From assembly GCF_001591365.1 (NCBI RefSeq), contig NZ_BCUT01000002.1, positions 496,001 through 560,000 on the forward strand: 64,000 bases of DNA, given 5' to 3'. The notes under the pieces were generated by a model. It searched no databases and was not told the origin of the DNA. It saw nothing but the letters and a program-made list of their open reading frames with translations. The position numbers were made by a program, and so were the translations under genes. This document shows, one piece after another, positions 33,626 to 42,424 of this stretch. The stretch is from Variovorax paradoxus NBRC 15149 (lineage in GTDB: Bacteria > Pseudomonadota > Gammaproteobacteria > Burkholderiales > Burkholderiaceae_C). Numbering within the stretch: the first letter of the stretch is position 1; each line of letters opens with the position of its first letter.

Positions 33626-35377
33626 ATGCGTGGTGCAGACGTGCTCGTGCAGATGTTGATCAACTACGGCGTCGACGTGCTTTTTGGCGTGCCCGGCGAC
33701 ACCAACGTGCCGTTCTACGAGGCGCTGCAGCGCCGCCAGGGCGACATCGAGCACGTCATGGCCCGCGACGAGCGCTCGGCCGGCTACATGGCCGACGCCT
33801 ATGCGCGGCTGACCGACAGGCCCGGCATCTTCGAATGCCCCTCGGGCGCCGGCGCGATGTACTCGCTGCCGCCGCTGGCGGAATCGAATGCTTCTTCGGT
33901 GCCGGTCATCCTGCTGACCATCGACCTGCCGCTGCCCGGCGAAGGCCGCGGCATGATCACCGAGCTCGACTGCGCCAGGCTGTTCGAACCCGTCACGAAG
34001 ATGTCGGTGCAGGTGAAGTCGCCCGAGAAGCTGCCCGAGATCATTCGCCGCGCATTCCGCGTGGCCTGCTCCGGCACGCCGGGCGCCGTGCACCTGCAGA
34101 TTCCGGAAGACATGCTGCTGGCGGAGATCGACCCCGACGCCATCTCGCTGCACGCCGAGCCCGAATGCAAGACCTTCCCAGCCTTTCCGATGGCACCCGC
34201 GCCCGGCAAGGTGGATGAGTTCTTCGCCCTGCTGCGGAAAGCCTCGAAGCCGCTGTTCGTCGCGGGCGGCGGCGTGAACCGCTCCTGCGCGGGCAGCGCA
34301 CTCACCGAGGTGGCCGCCAAGCTCAACGTGCCCGTGGTCAACACGATCACGGGCCAGGGCGCACTGCCCGACGATCACCGCCTGGCCATCGGCGTCATCG
34401 GCGACAACGGCTTTCATCCGCATGCCAACCGCGCGCTCGAGGAATCGGACCTGGTGATCTTCGTCGGCTCGCGCATGGGCTCCGTCGTCACCGTGGGCTG
34501 GACCTTCCCCAAATCGACGCTCAACAAGCGCGTGGTGCAGATCGACATCAACCCCGAGCACCTTGCCAACAACTACGAGAACCTGCTGTCGATCGCCGCG
34601 GATGCGCAGCTGGTCCTCACGCAGATCCTGGACGAAGCGCCCGTCGATTTCGATGGCTCGAAACACACGCCCTGGGTCGACCATCTCAACACCTACCGCG
34701 CGAACTTCTGGGACCATGCCGAAGGCGTGCTCTCGCTGGACGACGTGCCGCTGCGGCCCGAGCGCGTGGTGCGCGAGTTTGGCAAGCAGCTCGAGAAGTA
34801 CGGCCAGGCCGTGCACATTCTTTCGGATGCCGGCACACCCACGCCCTACATGACGCGCTTCCTGCGCATCGGCGACCGCCGCACGCGCTTCGTCATTCCG
34901 CGTGCCTTCGGCGGCCTGGGCTCGGCGATTCCCGCGGTGGTCGGCGCCTGGTATGCCGACAAGACCCGCCGGCCGATCGGCATGTTCGGCGACGGCTCCT
35001 TCAACATGGCCGTCGGCGAGCTCGAGACGCTGGTTCGCAAGAAGGTGCCGGCGCTGCTGATGCTCTTCAACAACGGCTGCTTCGGCTGGATCAAGGGGCT
35101 GCACCGGCTCAAGGGCCACGATGAATGCTTTGGCGTGGACTTCCTGCCGCCGCGCGGCCAGGCCATTGCCGAGGCCTTCGACATCAAGGCCTGGACGGCC
35201 GCCACGCCCGGTGAATTGATTCAGGCGCTCGATGAAGCCTTTGCCTATGACGGCCCTTGCCTCATCGACATCCACATCGAATCGCTCGCGGACCGCGTGC
35301 CGCCCGTGTATTCCTGGCTCGCGAAGAAGAAGCTCGATCCGCTGGCGCTCGCGCCGGAGGACGTGGCCTATCTGTAG
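33626..35377 (+). CDS. Thiamine diphosphate-dependent enzyme (acetolactate synthase-like)
   Basis: A 583-residue ThDP enzyme of the acetolactate synthase/oxalyl-CoA decarboxylase superfamily. N-terminal PYR domain: VLFGVPGDTNVPFYEAL with activating Glu in RDERSAGYMADAYAR. A central domain follows, then the C-terminal PP domain with the ThDP motif GDGSFNMAVGELETLVRKKVP, then NNGCFGW. The substrate is likely a 2-oxoacid, which could come from oxidative deamination by the adjacent DadA-like enzyme. It follows the saccharopine-DH-like gene and precedes the FAD enzyme by 61 bases, apparently one amino acid degradation cluster. Confidence 0.87.
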   Translation: MRGADVLVQMLINYGVDVLFGVPGDTNVPFYEALQRRQGDIEHVMARDERSAGYMADAYARLTDRPGIFECPSGAGAMYSLPPLAESNASSVPVILLTIDLPLPGEGRGMITELDCARLFEPVTKMSVQVKSPEKLPEIIRRAFRVACSGTPGAVHLQIPEDMLLAEIDPDAISLHAEPECKTFPAFPMAPAPGKVDEFFALLRKASKPLFVAGGGVNRSCAGSALTEVAAKLNVPVVNTITGQGALPDDHRLAIGVIGDNGFHPHANRALEESDLVIFVGSRMGSVVTVGWTFPKSTLNKRVVQIDINPEHLANNYENLLSIAADAQLVLTQILDEAPVDFDGSKHTPWVDHLNTYRANFWDHAEGVLSLDDVPLRPERVVREFGKQLEKYGQAVHILSDAGTPTPYMTRFLRIGDRRTRFVIPRAFGGLGSAIPAVVGAWYADKTRRPIGMFGDGSFNMAVGELETLVRKKVPALLMLFNNGCFGWIKGLHRLKGHDECFGVDFLPPRGQAIAEAFDIKAWTAATPGELIQALDEAFAYDGPCLIDIHIESLADRVPPVYSWLAKKKLDPLALAPEDVAYL

Positions 35378-35438
35378 ACCCGATCGCGGCGCCGGCGGTT
35401 CGCGATAGACTTTTCGGCGAATGAACCGATTGGCCTGA

Positions 35439-36695
35439 ATGAAGAACACTGTTGCCGTGCTCGGCGCCGGCATCGTCGGCGTGTCGTGTGCCCTCGAGCT
35501 CCAGCGGCGGGGTTTCGACGTGACGGTCTTCGACCGCGCCGCGCCGGGCCGCGAAACCTCCTACGGCAATGCCGGCGTGATCGCCCGGAGCTCGCTGATG
35601 CCGTTCAACCATCCGGGGTTGTGGTCTTCGCTTCCCAGGCTGCTGAAGAACAGCTCCGCGGGCTTTCGCTACAACCCGCTCTTCCTCGCGAAGAACCTGC
35701 CGTGGGCGCTGAAGTTCCTGGCCAATGCGCGCGCGGCGGTCTTTCATGAAACGACCGCGGCGCTCGATGCCCTGATCCGGCTTTCGACGCAGGAGCACCT
35801 GCGGCTGCTGGGCGAAGCGGGCGCGGCGCACCGCCTGCGCACGAACGGGTGGCTCTTTCTCTACCGCAGCGAGGAAGGCTTTCTCGCCAGCCAGCGCTCG
35901 CGGGACACTTTCAAGAAATTCGGCATCGCGACGCAGGTGCTCGATGCGCGAGAGCTCGCGCAGCTCGAGCCGCACCTGAAGCCGCTGTTCCCGCGCGCGC
36001 TGTGGATCCAGGACACGGCGTCGGTGGACAGCCCGGGCCAGGTGGTCGAGGCCTATGCAAGGCTTTTCATTGCCCGCGGAGGCCGCATCCGGCAGGCATC
36101 GATCGGCGGCCTGCGCCGACCGGATGCAGGCGATGCCTGGCAGCTCAGCGAAGACGGCGGCACGCTCCACGAGGCCTCGCGCGTCGTGCTCGCGCTGGGG
36201 CCGTGGACGCGGGAGTTCGCGAAGAAGGCCTTGGGCCTGTCGGTGCCGATGGCGTGCGAGCGCGGCTACCACATGCACTACGGGGCCGCTGGCGGCGCCT
36301 CGCTCGGGCGGCCGGTCTACGACACCGGCGGCGGCTATGTGCTGTCGCCGATGGAACAAGGCCTGCGCCTGTCCACCGGTGTGCAATTGACCGATCGCGA
36401 GGCGCCCCGGAACCTCGCGCAGCTCGACCTGGCCGAGCGCGCAGCGCGCGAGGCGTTTCCGCTCGAAGAGCGCCTTGACAAGGAAGCCTGGCTCGGCAGC
36501 CGTCCCACGCTGCCGGACAGCCGCCCGGTGATCGGCGAATGCCCTGGCCGCCCAGGCCTTTGGCTCGCCTTCGGCCACCAGCACATCGGCTTCAACACCG
36601 CTCCCGGAACGGCCTCGCTCCTCGGCGCGATGATGGCCGGCGAAGCCTGTGCCTTCGATCCCGCGCCGTTCCGGCCTTCACGCTTCCTGGGCTGA
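35439..36695 (+). CDS. FAD-dependent D-amino acid dehydrogenase (DadA-like)
   Basis: A 418-residue FAD oxidoreductase of the DAO family: dinucleotide loop VAVLGAGIVGVSCALELQRRG, ETSYGNAGVIARSSLMPFN, GYHMHYGAA and a C-terminal GHQHIGFNTAPGTASLLG. It oxidises the alpha-amino group of D-amino acids (or related N-substituted acids) to 2-oxoacids plus ammonia. Start ATG 35439 has only a weak Shine-Dalgarno. It lies between the ThDP enzyme and an amino acid ABC transporter and would create the oxo-acid that the ThDP enzyme could use. Confidence 0.85.
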   Translation: MKNTVAVLGAGIVGVSCALELQRRGFDVTVFDRAAPGRETSYGNAGVIARSSLMPFNHPGLWSSLPRLLKNSSAGFRYNPLFLAKNLPWALKFLANARAAVFHETTAALDALIRLSTQEHLRLLGEAGAAHRLRTNGWLFLYRSEEGFLASQRSRDTFKKFGIATQVLDARELAQLEPHLKPLFPRALWIQDTASVDSPGQVVEAYARLFIARGGRIRQASIGGLRRPDAGDAWQLSEDGGTLHEASRVVLALGPWTREFAKKALGLSVPMACERGYHMHYGAAGGASLGRPVYDTGGGYVLSPMEQGLRLSTGVQLTDREAPRNLAQLDLAERAAREAFPLEERLDKEAWLGSRPTLPDSRPVIGECPGRPGLWLAFGHQHIGFNTAPGTASLLGAMMAGEACAFDPAPFRPSRFLG

Positions 36696-36932
36696 AGCCG
36701 GCTGGGGTGCACCGATCTGGCACCCGGGGCGTGCCCATGGTGCGACCCGGACATTCAAGGGCCGTCCAACGGAATCGGTCGTTTCGCATGACCGCGATGA
36801 CGGTATGACGAAAACTTCGCGCGATCCTGACGAAGTGCCGCATTGCTCGTGACTATCATGGCTCCTAGACTTCATTCGCGAGTCGAAGCCTTCCTTCTTA
36901 TTCAAATGGCGAGCTTTTTGCTTGGAGACCCC

Positions 36933-37766
36933 ATGACTACAAAACGAGCGATCCTTCGCACCCTCCTCGCGCTGACGAGCGCATGCACCCTCACCCTCAG
37001 CGTCGCCCAGGAGCCGGAAAGCTCGATGACCCGCGTCCAACGGACCAAGGTCCTGCGGGTGGGCGCGATCGCCGGGGCCATTCCGTACTTCAGCAAGGAC
37101 CTGGTCTCGGGCAAGTGGGAAGGCTTCGGGCCCGACTTCTCCGAGAGCCTGGCGAAGAAGTTCGGCGCCAAGGTCGAGTATGTGGAAACCACCTGGGGCA
37201 ACGCGGTGCTCGACCTGCAGTCGAACAAGATCGATGCGATGTTCGGCATGGCGCCGACGCCGGCGCGCAAGGAGGTCGTGAACTTCTCCGACACCCTGTT
37301 CGACAACACCTACACCGCCGTGTGCAAGAAGGGCTTCCCGACCAAGTCCTGGGAGCAGCTGAACGCACCCGAGAACAAGATCGTGGTCGACGTGGGCTCC
37401 AGCCATGACCAGCTCGCCACGCGCATCCTGCCGAAGGCCGATGTCCAGCGGCTGGAGAACTCGGGCTCCGCAACGCTCGCGCTGCAGGCCGGCCGCGCCG
37501 ACTGCCAGATCCTGGTGATCCTGCTGGCGCAGCCGCTGCTGGCCAAGCGCGCCAACGTGGGCGTGATGCAGATCCCCACGCCGATCTACACCGCACCCGT
37601 GAGCATCGGCCTGCGCAAGGAAGCCGATCCGGCCATGCAGACAGCCGTCAACGCCTGGCTGGGCGAGGTTCGCGCCAAGGGCGAGGTCCGCAGCGTGATC
37701 CTGAAGAACATGGAAAAACTCGCCGGCGTTCCGGCCAGCGCCTTCCCGTCCGAAATCAAGTTCTGA
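36933..37766 (+). CDS. Amino acid ABC transporter substrate-binding protein
   Basis: A 277-residue periplasmic binding protein (polar amino acid/GlnH family). Signal peptide RAILRTLLALTSACTLTLSVAQ, then KVLRVGAIAGAIPYFSKD, MFGMAPTPARKEVVNFSDTLF and VVDVGSSHDQLATRILPKAD. ATG 36933 was chosen for the signal peptide and GGAG upstream. It is followed by the permease (9-base gap) and the ATPase, a complete importer. Its 237-base upstream region has no gene and should hold the operon promoter. The ligand is probably an amino acid. Confidence 0.9.
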   Translation: MTTKRAILRTLLALTSACTLTLSVAQEPESSMTRVQRTKVLRVGAIAGAIPYFSKDLVSGKWEGFGPDFSESLAKKFGAKVEYVETTWGNAVLDLQSNKIDAMFGMAPTPARKEVVNFSDTLFDNTYTAVCKKGFPTKSWEQLNAPENKIVVDVGSSHDQLATRILPKADVQRLENSGSATLALQAGRADCQILVILLAQPLLAKRANVGVMQIPTPIYTAPVSIGLRKEADPAMQTAVNAWLGEVRAKGEVRSVILKNMEKLAGVPASAFPSEIKF

Positions 37767-37775
37767 GGCCGGGCC

Positions 37776-38570
37776 ATGGAATACGCCGAATCGCAGGGAG
37801 CGCCCCGCTCGCGCTCCCGCCTGGGCATGGCCCTGATGGTGGTGCTCGCGCTGGCCGGCGCCTGGGCGCTGGTCAAGCACTTCGCAGGCGCCAGCGCGGC
37901 TTCCGCGGGCTACGACTGGGACTTCGCGGTGCTGTGGAAGTACCGCTCGCTGCTCATCAGCGGGCTGCTCTACACGCTGCTGTTCACGGTGGTCTGCGTG
38001 GTGCTCGGGCTGCTGGTGGGCGTGGTCACCGGCCTGGGGCGCCTGTCCACCAACCCGTACATCACGGCGCCGCTGCGCGCCTACATCGAGGTGTTCCGGT
38101 GCACGCCGGTGCTGGTGCAGCTCGTGTGGTTCTACTACGCGCTGCCCGTGCTCACCGGCCTCGAACTCTCGGCCACGGCCGCCGCCACCCTGTGCCTGAC
38201 GCTCTATGGCGGCGCGTTCTATTCCGAGATCGTGCGCGGCGGGATCATCTCCATCGAGGCCGGCCAGACCGAGGCCGGCAAGGCGCTGGGCATGACGCGC
38301 CTGCAGCTGCTTCGCCGCATCCTGCTGCCGCAGGCGTTCAAGAAAATGGTGCCGCCGCTGATGAGCCAGTCGATCATGCAGCTGAAGAACACCTCGCTGC
38401 TCTCGGTGCTGGCCGTGCCGGACCTGCTGTACCAGGGCCAGGTGATCGCGCACGACACCTACCGGCCGCTGGAGCTCTACACCTTCATCGCCATCGCCTA
38501 TTTCGCCGTGCTGCTGCCCATCACGATCTGGGCCAAGCGCATGGAATACGGCGTTGCCAAGGAAGCCTGA
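37776..38570 (+). CDS. Amino acid ABC transporter permease
   Basis: A 264-residue HisMQ/GlnP-family inner membrane permease: four to five hydrophobic segments after a long N-terminal part (first at about 14-30), [24 protein letters not shown], and the EAA loop [33 protein letters not shown]. It pairs with the binding protein upstream and the ATPase 1 base downstream. No second permease is present, so it likely works as a homodimer, as is known for some family members. Confidence 0.93.
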   Translation: MEYAESQGAPRSRSRLGMALMVVLALAGAWALVKHFAGASAASAGYDWDFAVLWKYRSLLISGLLYTLLFTVVCVVLGLLVGVVTGLGRLSTNPYITAPLRAYIEVFRCTPVLVQLVWFYYALPVLTGLELSATAAATLCLTLYGGAFYSEIVRGGIISIEAGQTEAGKALGMTRLQLLRRILLPQAFKKMVPPLMSQSIMQLKNTSLLSVLAVPDLLYQGQVIAHDTYRPLELYTFIAIAYFAVLLPITIWAKRMEYGVAKEA

Positions 38571-38571
38571 C

Positions 38572-39375
38572 ATGACACAAGCCGTGATCGAGATCGCAGG
38601 CCTTCGAAAGTCCTTCGGCGCCCACGTGGTCCTCAAGGACATCTCGCTGAAGATCGAACGCGGCCAGGTGGTCGCGATGATCGGGCCTTCGGGTTCCGGC
38701 AAATCCACCCTGCTTCGCTGCATCAACCTGCTGACGGTTCCGGACGGCGGACGCATCGCCGTCGGCGACCAGGCGATCCAGTTCAGCGGACGCGACACCG
38801 CACTGCCGAGCGAGCGCAAGCTCGCGAAGTTCCGCGCCTCCACCGGCATGGTGTTCCAGCACTTCAACCTGTTTCCCCACATGACCGCACTGCAGAACGT
38901 CATGGAAGGCCCGGTCACGGTGCTCAAGACGCCCAAGGCACAGGCGGCAGCCGAGGCCCGGGCGCTGCTGCAGAAGGTGGGGCTGCTCGAGCGCGCCGAC
39001 TACTACCCCGACAAGCTCTCGGGCGGGCAGAAGCAGCGCGTGGCCATCGCCCGCGCGCTGGCCATGAAGCCGAACGTGATGCTTTTCGACGAGGCCACCT
39101 CGGCGCTGGACCCCGAGCTCGTCGGAGAAGTGCTGACCGTCATCAAGAGCCTGGCGAAGGAAGGCATGACCATGATCCTGGTCACCCATGAAATCGGCTT
39201 TGCGCGCGAGGTGGCGGACCAGGTGATCTTCATGCGCGACGGCGTTGTCGCGGAATGCGGACCGCCCGGCATCGTCATCGACAACCCGCAGCAGGAGTCG
39301 ACGCGCGCGTTCCTCGGCCGCTTCAAGGCGTCCGCCGGCACGCCCGAGCCCGCCGTTGCCGCCGCCATCGCCTAG
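38572..39375 (+). CDS. Amino acid ABC transporter ATP-binding protein
   Basis: A 267-residue GlnQ/HisP-type ATPase: Walker [11 protein letters not shown]-loop [22 protein letters not shown], signature [16 protein letters not shown], Walker [17 protein letters not shown], and H-loop [20 protein letters not shown]. It powers uptake with the permease just upstream (start 2 bases after the permease stop). Its stop codon overlaps the GTG start of the GFA gene, so a metabolic gene is tied to the transporter. Confidence 0.95.
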   Translation: MTQAVIEIAGLRKSFGAHVVLKDISLKIERGQVVAMIGPSGSGKSTLLRCINLLTVPDGGRIAVGDQAIQFSGRDTALPSERKLAKFRASTGMVFQHFNLFPHMTALQNVMEGPVTVLKTPKAQAAAEARALLQKVGLLERADYYPDKLSGGQKQRVAIARALAMKPNVMLFDEATSALDPELVGEVLTVIKSLAKEGMTMILVTHEIGFAREVADQVIFMRDGVVAECGPPGIVIDNPQQESTRAFLGRFKASAGTPEPAVAAAIA

Positions 39376-39761
39376 TGGCCGGCGAGGCTCCTCCCGCAGA
39401 GGCCCCCGCGTGGCAGCAGGGGCGCTGCCACTGCGGCGCGGTGCGCTTCGAGTTCGTGCTGGCGTCGCACAAGGGCGTGAGCTGCAACTGCAGCTATTGC
39501 GTGCGCAAGGCGGCGCTGCACCACCGCGTGCCAGCCGACAACTTCCGCCTGCTCGCGGGCGCGGAGCAGCTGTCGAGCTACCGCTTCGGCACGATGCGCG
39601 CACGCCATCTCTTCTGCAGGACCTGCGGCATCCATACGCACTGCCACCCGCGTTCGGCCCCCGACGAGGTCAATGTCAACCTGCATTGCGTGGACGCGCT
39701 GCAGGATGTGCGCATCGAGCTTTCCCTGCACGACGGCCGCGGCTGGGCCGCAGTGCCGTAG
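39375..39761 (+). CDS. GFA-family (CENP-V/formaldehyde-activating) protein
   Basis: A 128-residue GFA-fold protein with zinc-binding cysteines in the usual order: GRCHCGAVRFEF, CNCSYC, and LFCRTCGIHTHCHP near the end. GFA proteins are linked to glutathione-dependent aldehyde handling but most have unknown substrates. Start GTG 39375 overlaps the ATPase stop. It is followed by an Lrp regulator and a racemase, so it may deal with an aldehyde produced in this amino acid pathway; that is inference. Confidence 0.82.
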   Translation: MAGEAPPAEAPAWQQGRCHCGAVRFEFVLASHKGVSCNCSYCVRKAALHHRVPADNFRLLAGAEQLSSYRFGTMRARHLFCRTCGIHTHCHPRSAPDEVNVNLHCVDALQDVRIELSLHDGRGWAAVP

Positions 39762-39799
39762 CATGCCGGTCAAACGCCAGAACTTCACGAGACACCCCG

Positions 39800-40261
39800 A
39801 TGGATGGAAAACTTGACGACCTCGACCGGCACCTGCTGAGCCTGCTCCAGGCCAACGCCAGGGAGCCCGCCGCCAACCTGGCGCGAAAGCTCAAGATCGC
39901 GCGCACCACCGTGGTCGCGCGCATCGCGCGGCTCGAGCGCGAAGGCATCGTGGCGGGCTATGGCGTGCGCCTGGGCCACAAGCTCGAGCATGCGGCCGTT
40001 CGCGCGATCTGCGGGCTCAGCGTCAATGCGAAGAATGCGCCCGCGGTGATCCGGGCGCTCGAGCGCGTGCCCGAAGTGGAGGAGCTTTCGGCCGTGAGCG
40101 GCCAGTTCGACTACATGGTCTTCCTGCGCTGCGACACGCCCGAAAAGCTCGATGTCCTGCTCGACCAGCTCGGCCAGTTGGAGGGCATCAACCAGACGCA
40201 GACCTCCATCGTCCTGAGCCGGAAGATCGACCGGCGCAGCGCCCTTCCCTCGGTCTCCTGA
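39800..40261 (+). CDS. Lrp/AsnC-family regulator
   Basis: A 153-residue Lrp/AsnC regulator: N-terminal helix-turn-helix (LDDLDRHLLSLLQANAREPA, then KLKIARTTVVARIARLEREG) and a C-terminal RAM effector domain (about 65-145) with VSGQFDYMVFLRCDT. It binds an amino acid and controls nearby genes. It sits 38 bases after the GFA gene and is probably the local regulator of the transporter and catabolic genes. Confidence 0.9.
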   Translation: MDGKLDDLDRHLLSLLQANAREPAANLARKLKIARTTVVARIARLEREGIVAGYGVRLGHKLEHAAVRAICGLSVNAKNAPAVIRALERVPEVEELSAVSGQFDYMVFLRCDTPEKLDVLLDQLGQLEGINQTQTSIVLSRKIDRRSALPSVS

Positions 40262-40274
40262 GTTCCTGTTTGAC

Positions 40275-40952
40275 ATGAACGACGCTGCGCCTGGCTTTCT
40301 CGGTGTGCTGATGCTCGACACGCGCTTTCCGCGGCCGCCGGGCGATGTCGGCAACGCGCAGACCTATGCGCGGGCCGGCATCCCGGTGCGCTTTCTCACC
40401 GTGCAGGGTGCGTCGCCCAGGCGCATCGTCGAAGAAGCCGATCCGCGACTGGTCCAGCCTTTCGTCGACGCCGCGGTGCGGCTGGCCGCGGAAGGCGCGT
40501 CGATGATCACCACCAGCTGCGGTTTCCTGGCTGCCTACCAGGACGTGCTCTCGCAGGCGGTGCCGGTGCCCGTGCTGACCTCGAGCCTGCTGCAGGTGCG
40601 GCACTGCGCCCGTCCGGGCATCGTCACCTTCGATGCGCAATCGCTGACGCCGCAGATCCTGCAGGCTGCCGGCGTGCCCGCGGGAACGCCCGTCATGGGC
40701 GTGCGCCCGGGCTGCGAATTCCATCGCCGCATCCTGGACAACGACACCGTGCTCGACCTTGCCGAAGCGCAGCGCAATGTCGTCGAGGCGGCGGTGCGCC
40801 TGGTGCAGGCCTTCCCTTCCGTCGAGCGCATCGTGCTCGAATGCACGAACATGCCGCCCTACCGGGAGGCCGTGGCTGCGGCGGTCGGGCGCGAAGTGCA
40901 TGACATCGAGACGATGATCCTGGAGGCTTGGCGCGAACGCTCGCCGGAGTGA
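40275..40952 (+). CDS. Aspartate/glutamate racemase-family protein
   Basis: A 225-residue Asp/Glu/hydantoin racemase-fold protein. Two catalytic-type cysteines are visible, in ITTSCGFLAAYQD and IVLECTNMPPYRE, so acid-base racemisation is plausible. A racemase next to a DadA-like D-amino acid dehydrogenase could convert the imported L-form to the D-form for oxidation. It ends 1 base before the convergent LysR gene. Confidence 0.82.
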   Translation: MNDAAPGFLGVLMLDTRFPRPPGDVGNAQTYARAGIPVRFLTVQGASPRRIVEEADPRLVQPFVDAAVRLAAEGASMITTSCGFLAAYQDVLSQAVPVPVLTSSLLQVRHCARPGIVTFDAQSLTPQILQAAGVPAGTPVMGVRPGCEFHRRILDNDTVLDLAEAQRNVVEAAVRLVQAFPSVERIVLECTNMPPYREAVAAAVGREVHDIETMILEAWRERSPE

Positions 40953-40953
40953 T

Positions 40954-41880
40954 TCAGGCATCCCCAAGCGCAGCAATCGGCGCATGGCGCGCCATCAGCT
41001 CGTCGATCCATTCGATGAACACGCGCAGCTTCGCGCTGGCATGCCGGTTCGGCGGGAACATCACGTACATCGGCATCGCGCCGCAGTGCCAGCCCTCGAA
41101 CAGCGGCACCAGCTCGCCCTGGGCCACGTGGGGCGCGGCCATGTAGTGCGGCAGCCAGAGAACGCCCATGCCCGCCACGCCGGCCGCGAGGTAGGCATTG
41201 CCGTCGTCGACCGCGACCACGTAGCGGCCCTGCAGTTCGATGTGCTCGGCGCCACGCTGCATGCGCAGCGCCGCGACCTTGCCGCTGCGCGTGCTCAGGT
41301 AGCCCACGATGCGGTGGTGGGTGCCCTCGAGCTCGCTCGGGTGCGCGGGTGTGCCGGCACGTTCCAGGTAGCACGGCGCCGCAAAGACACCGAGCCGCAG
41401 CTCGCCCACGCGGCGCGCCGTCAGCGATGAATCGGTGAGCTCGCCGCCGCGCAGCACGCAATCGACGTTGTCGCCGATCAGGTCGACCATGCGGTCGCTC
41501 ACGCCGAGTTCGAGCTGGATCTCGGGATGGCGCGCATGGAACGCCGGCAGCGCAGGCACCAGGATCATGCGGGCGAACGGGGTGGGCACGTCCACGCGCA
41601 GGCGCCCCCTCGGCGAGGCCGAGGCGCCCAGCAGGCTGGCGTCCGCGTCCTCCAGGTCGGCCAGCAGCCGCACCACGCGGTCGTAGTAGGCCGCGCCCTC
41701 GGCCGTGACCCTGACCTGGCGCGTCGTGCGGTTGAAGAGCCTCACGCGCAGCCGCGCCTCCAGTTGCTGGACCAGCTGCGTCACGGTGGTCTTGCTCATG
41801 TGGAGCGTCTGCGCCGCCTTGGTGAAGCTGCCCGCCTCCACCACGCGGGCGAAGGCCTGCAACGCATCGAATCGGTCCAT
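40954..41880 (-). CDS. LysR-family regulator (CrgA/AaeR-like)
   Basis: A 308-residue LysR regulator of the AaeR/CrgA type: MDRFDALQAFARVVEAGSFT at the start, HMSKTTVTQLVQQLEARL helix-turn-helix, RLFNRTTRQVRVTAEG, and LRVDVPTPFARMILVPALPAF in the effector domain. It is divergent from the RidA gene; the 136-base gap contains the perfect inverted repeat TGTTTG-N7-CAAACA, a likely operator for both. It meets the racemase gene tail to tail. Confidence 0.9.
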   Translation of the reverse strand: MDRFDALQAFARVVEAGSFTKAAQTLHMSKTTVTQLVQQLEARLRVRLFNRTTRQVRVTAEGAAYYDRVVRLLADLEDADASLLGASASPRGRLRVDVPTPFARMILVPALPAFHARHPEIQLELGVSDRMVDLIGDNVDCVLRGGELTDSSLTARRVGELRLGVFAAPCYLERAGTPAHPSELEGTHHRIVGYLSTRSGKVAALRMQRGAEHIELQGRYVVAVDDGNAYLAAGVAGMGVLWLPHYMAAPHVAQGELVPLFEGWHCGAMPMYVMFPPNRHASAKLRVFIEWIDELMARHAPIAALGDA

Positions 41881-41898
41881 CGCTGTGCCTCGGTCGAT

Positions 41899-41917
41899 TG
41901 TTTGGGCTGAGCAAACA
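41899..41917. promoter_or_regulatory. Inverted repeat in the LysR/RidA divergent region
   Basis: TGTTTG (41899-41904), GGCTGAG, CAAACA (41912-41917): a perfect 6-bp inverted repeat with a 7-base spacer, 19-37 bases before the LysR start. Probable autoregulatory/activator operator. Confidence 0.45.
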
Positions 41918-41990
41918 GTCATTGTGCGTCCTGCCTGTTTATCTGGCGACCGCGCGCTTCTAGAGTCCATCGATCGCAACCTCCCTTTCC

Positions 41991-42009
41991 AAGAAAGAAA
42001 GAAAGAAAG
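41991..42009. repeat. AAGA tetranucleotide repeat in the RidA ribosome-binding region
   Basis: The sequence is four to five tandem AAGA units directly upstream of ATG 42017, occupying the place of the Shine-Dalgarno. Such short repeats can change length by slippage and alter translation. Confidence 0.6.
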
Positions 42010-42016
42010 CCGAACC

Positions 42017-42424
42017 ATGTCTGCACGCAACGTTGTTTTTCCCGCCGGCCGCCAGGCGCTCTATGAACGCAACCGCTATTCGCCCGCCATCCGCTCCAAC
42101 GGTTTTCTGTTCGTGTCGGGGCAGGTCGGCAGCCGGCCCGATGGCTCGCCGGAGCCCGACCTGGAGGCGCAGGTCCGGCTCGCGTTCGACAACCTCAACG
42201 CGATCCTCTCGGCCGCGGGCTGCAGCTTCGACGACGTGGTCGACGTGACGGTCTTCATCGTCGACCCTGAATCGAAGTTCGAAACCATCTGGAAGGTGGT
42301 TGGGGAATATTGGGGCGAGGCGCCGCACCCGACGCTGACGGGCATCGGCGTGACCTGGCTCTATGGCTTCCAGTTCGAGATCAAGGTGATCGCGAAGCTT
42401 CCGGACGAGCGCGCGGGTGGCTGA
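42017..42424 (+). CDS. RidA/YjgF-family imine deaminase-like protein
   Basis: A 135-residue RidA-family protein. Family traits are GFLFVSGQVG, LEAQVRLAFDNLNAILSAAG, DVVDVTVFIVD and the C-terminal HPTLTGIGVTWLYG. The usual catalytic Arg region (xxRxx in the C-terminal half) is altered to GIGVTWL, so it belongs to a RidA subgroup whose imine-deaminating activity is uncertain. It is divergent from the LysR gene and overlaps the GntR gene tail to tail by 44 bases. The purine-rich repeat AAGAAAGAAAG serves as its ribosome-binding region. Confidence 0.85.
   Translation: MSARNVVFPAGRQALYERNRYSPAIRSNGFLFVSGQVGSRPDGSPEPDLEAQVRLAFDNLNAILSAAGCSFDDVVDVTVFIVDPESKFETIWKVVGEYWGEAPHPTLTGIGVTWLYGFQFEIKVIAKLPDERAGG

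Noticed and set aside
40268..40281. TTGACATGAACGAC as another FNR box
   Set aside because: Only the left half-site fits; it spans the racemase start codon and has no partner half-site.
42381..42424. Overlap of the RidA and GntR genes as a sign of a wrong annotation
   Set aside because: Both frames carry clear family sequence up to their ends apart from short tails; a 44-base tail-to-tail overlap is plausible.
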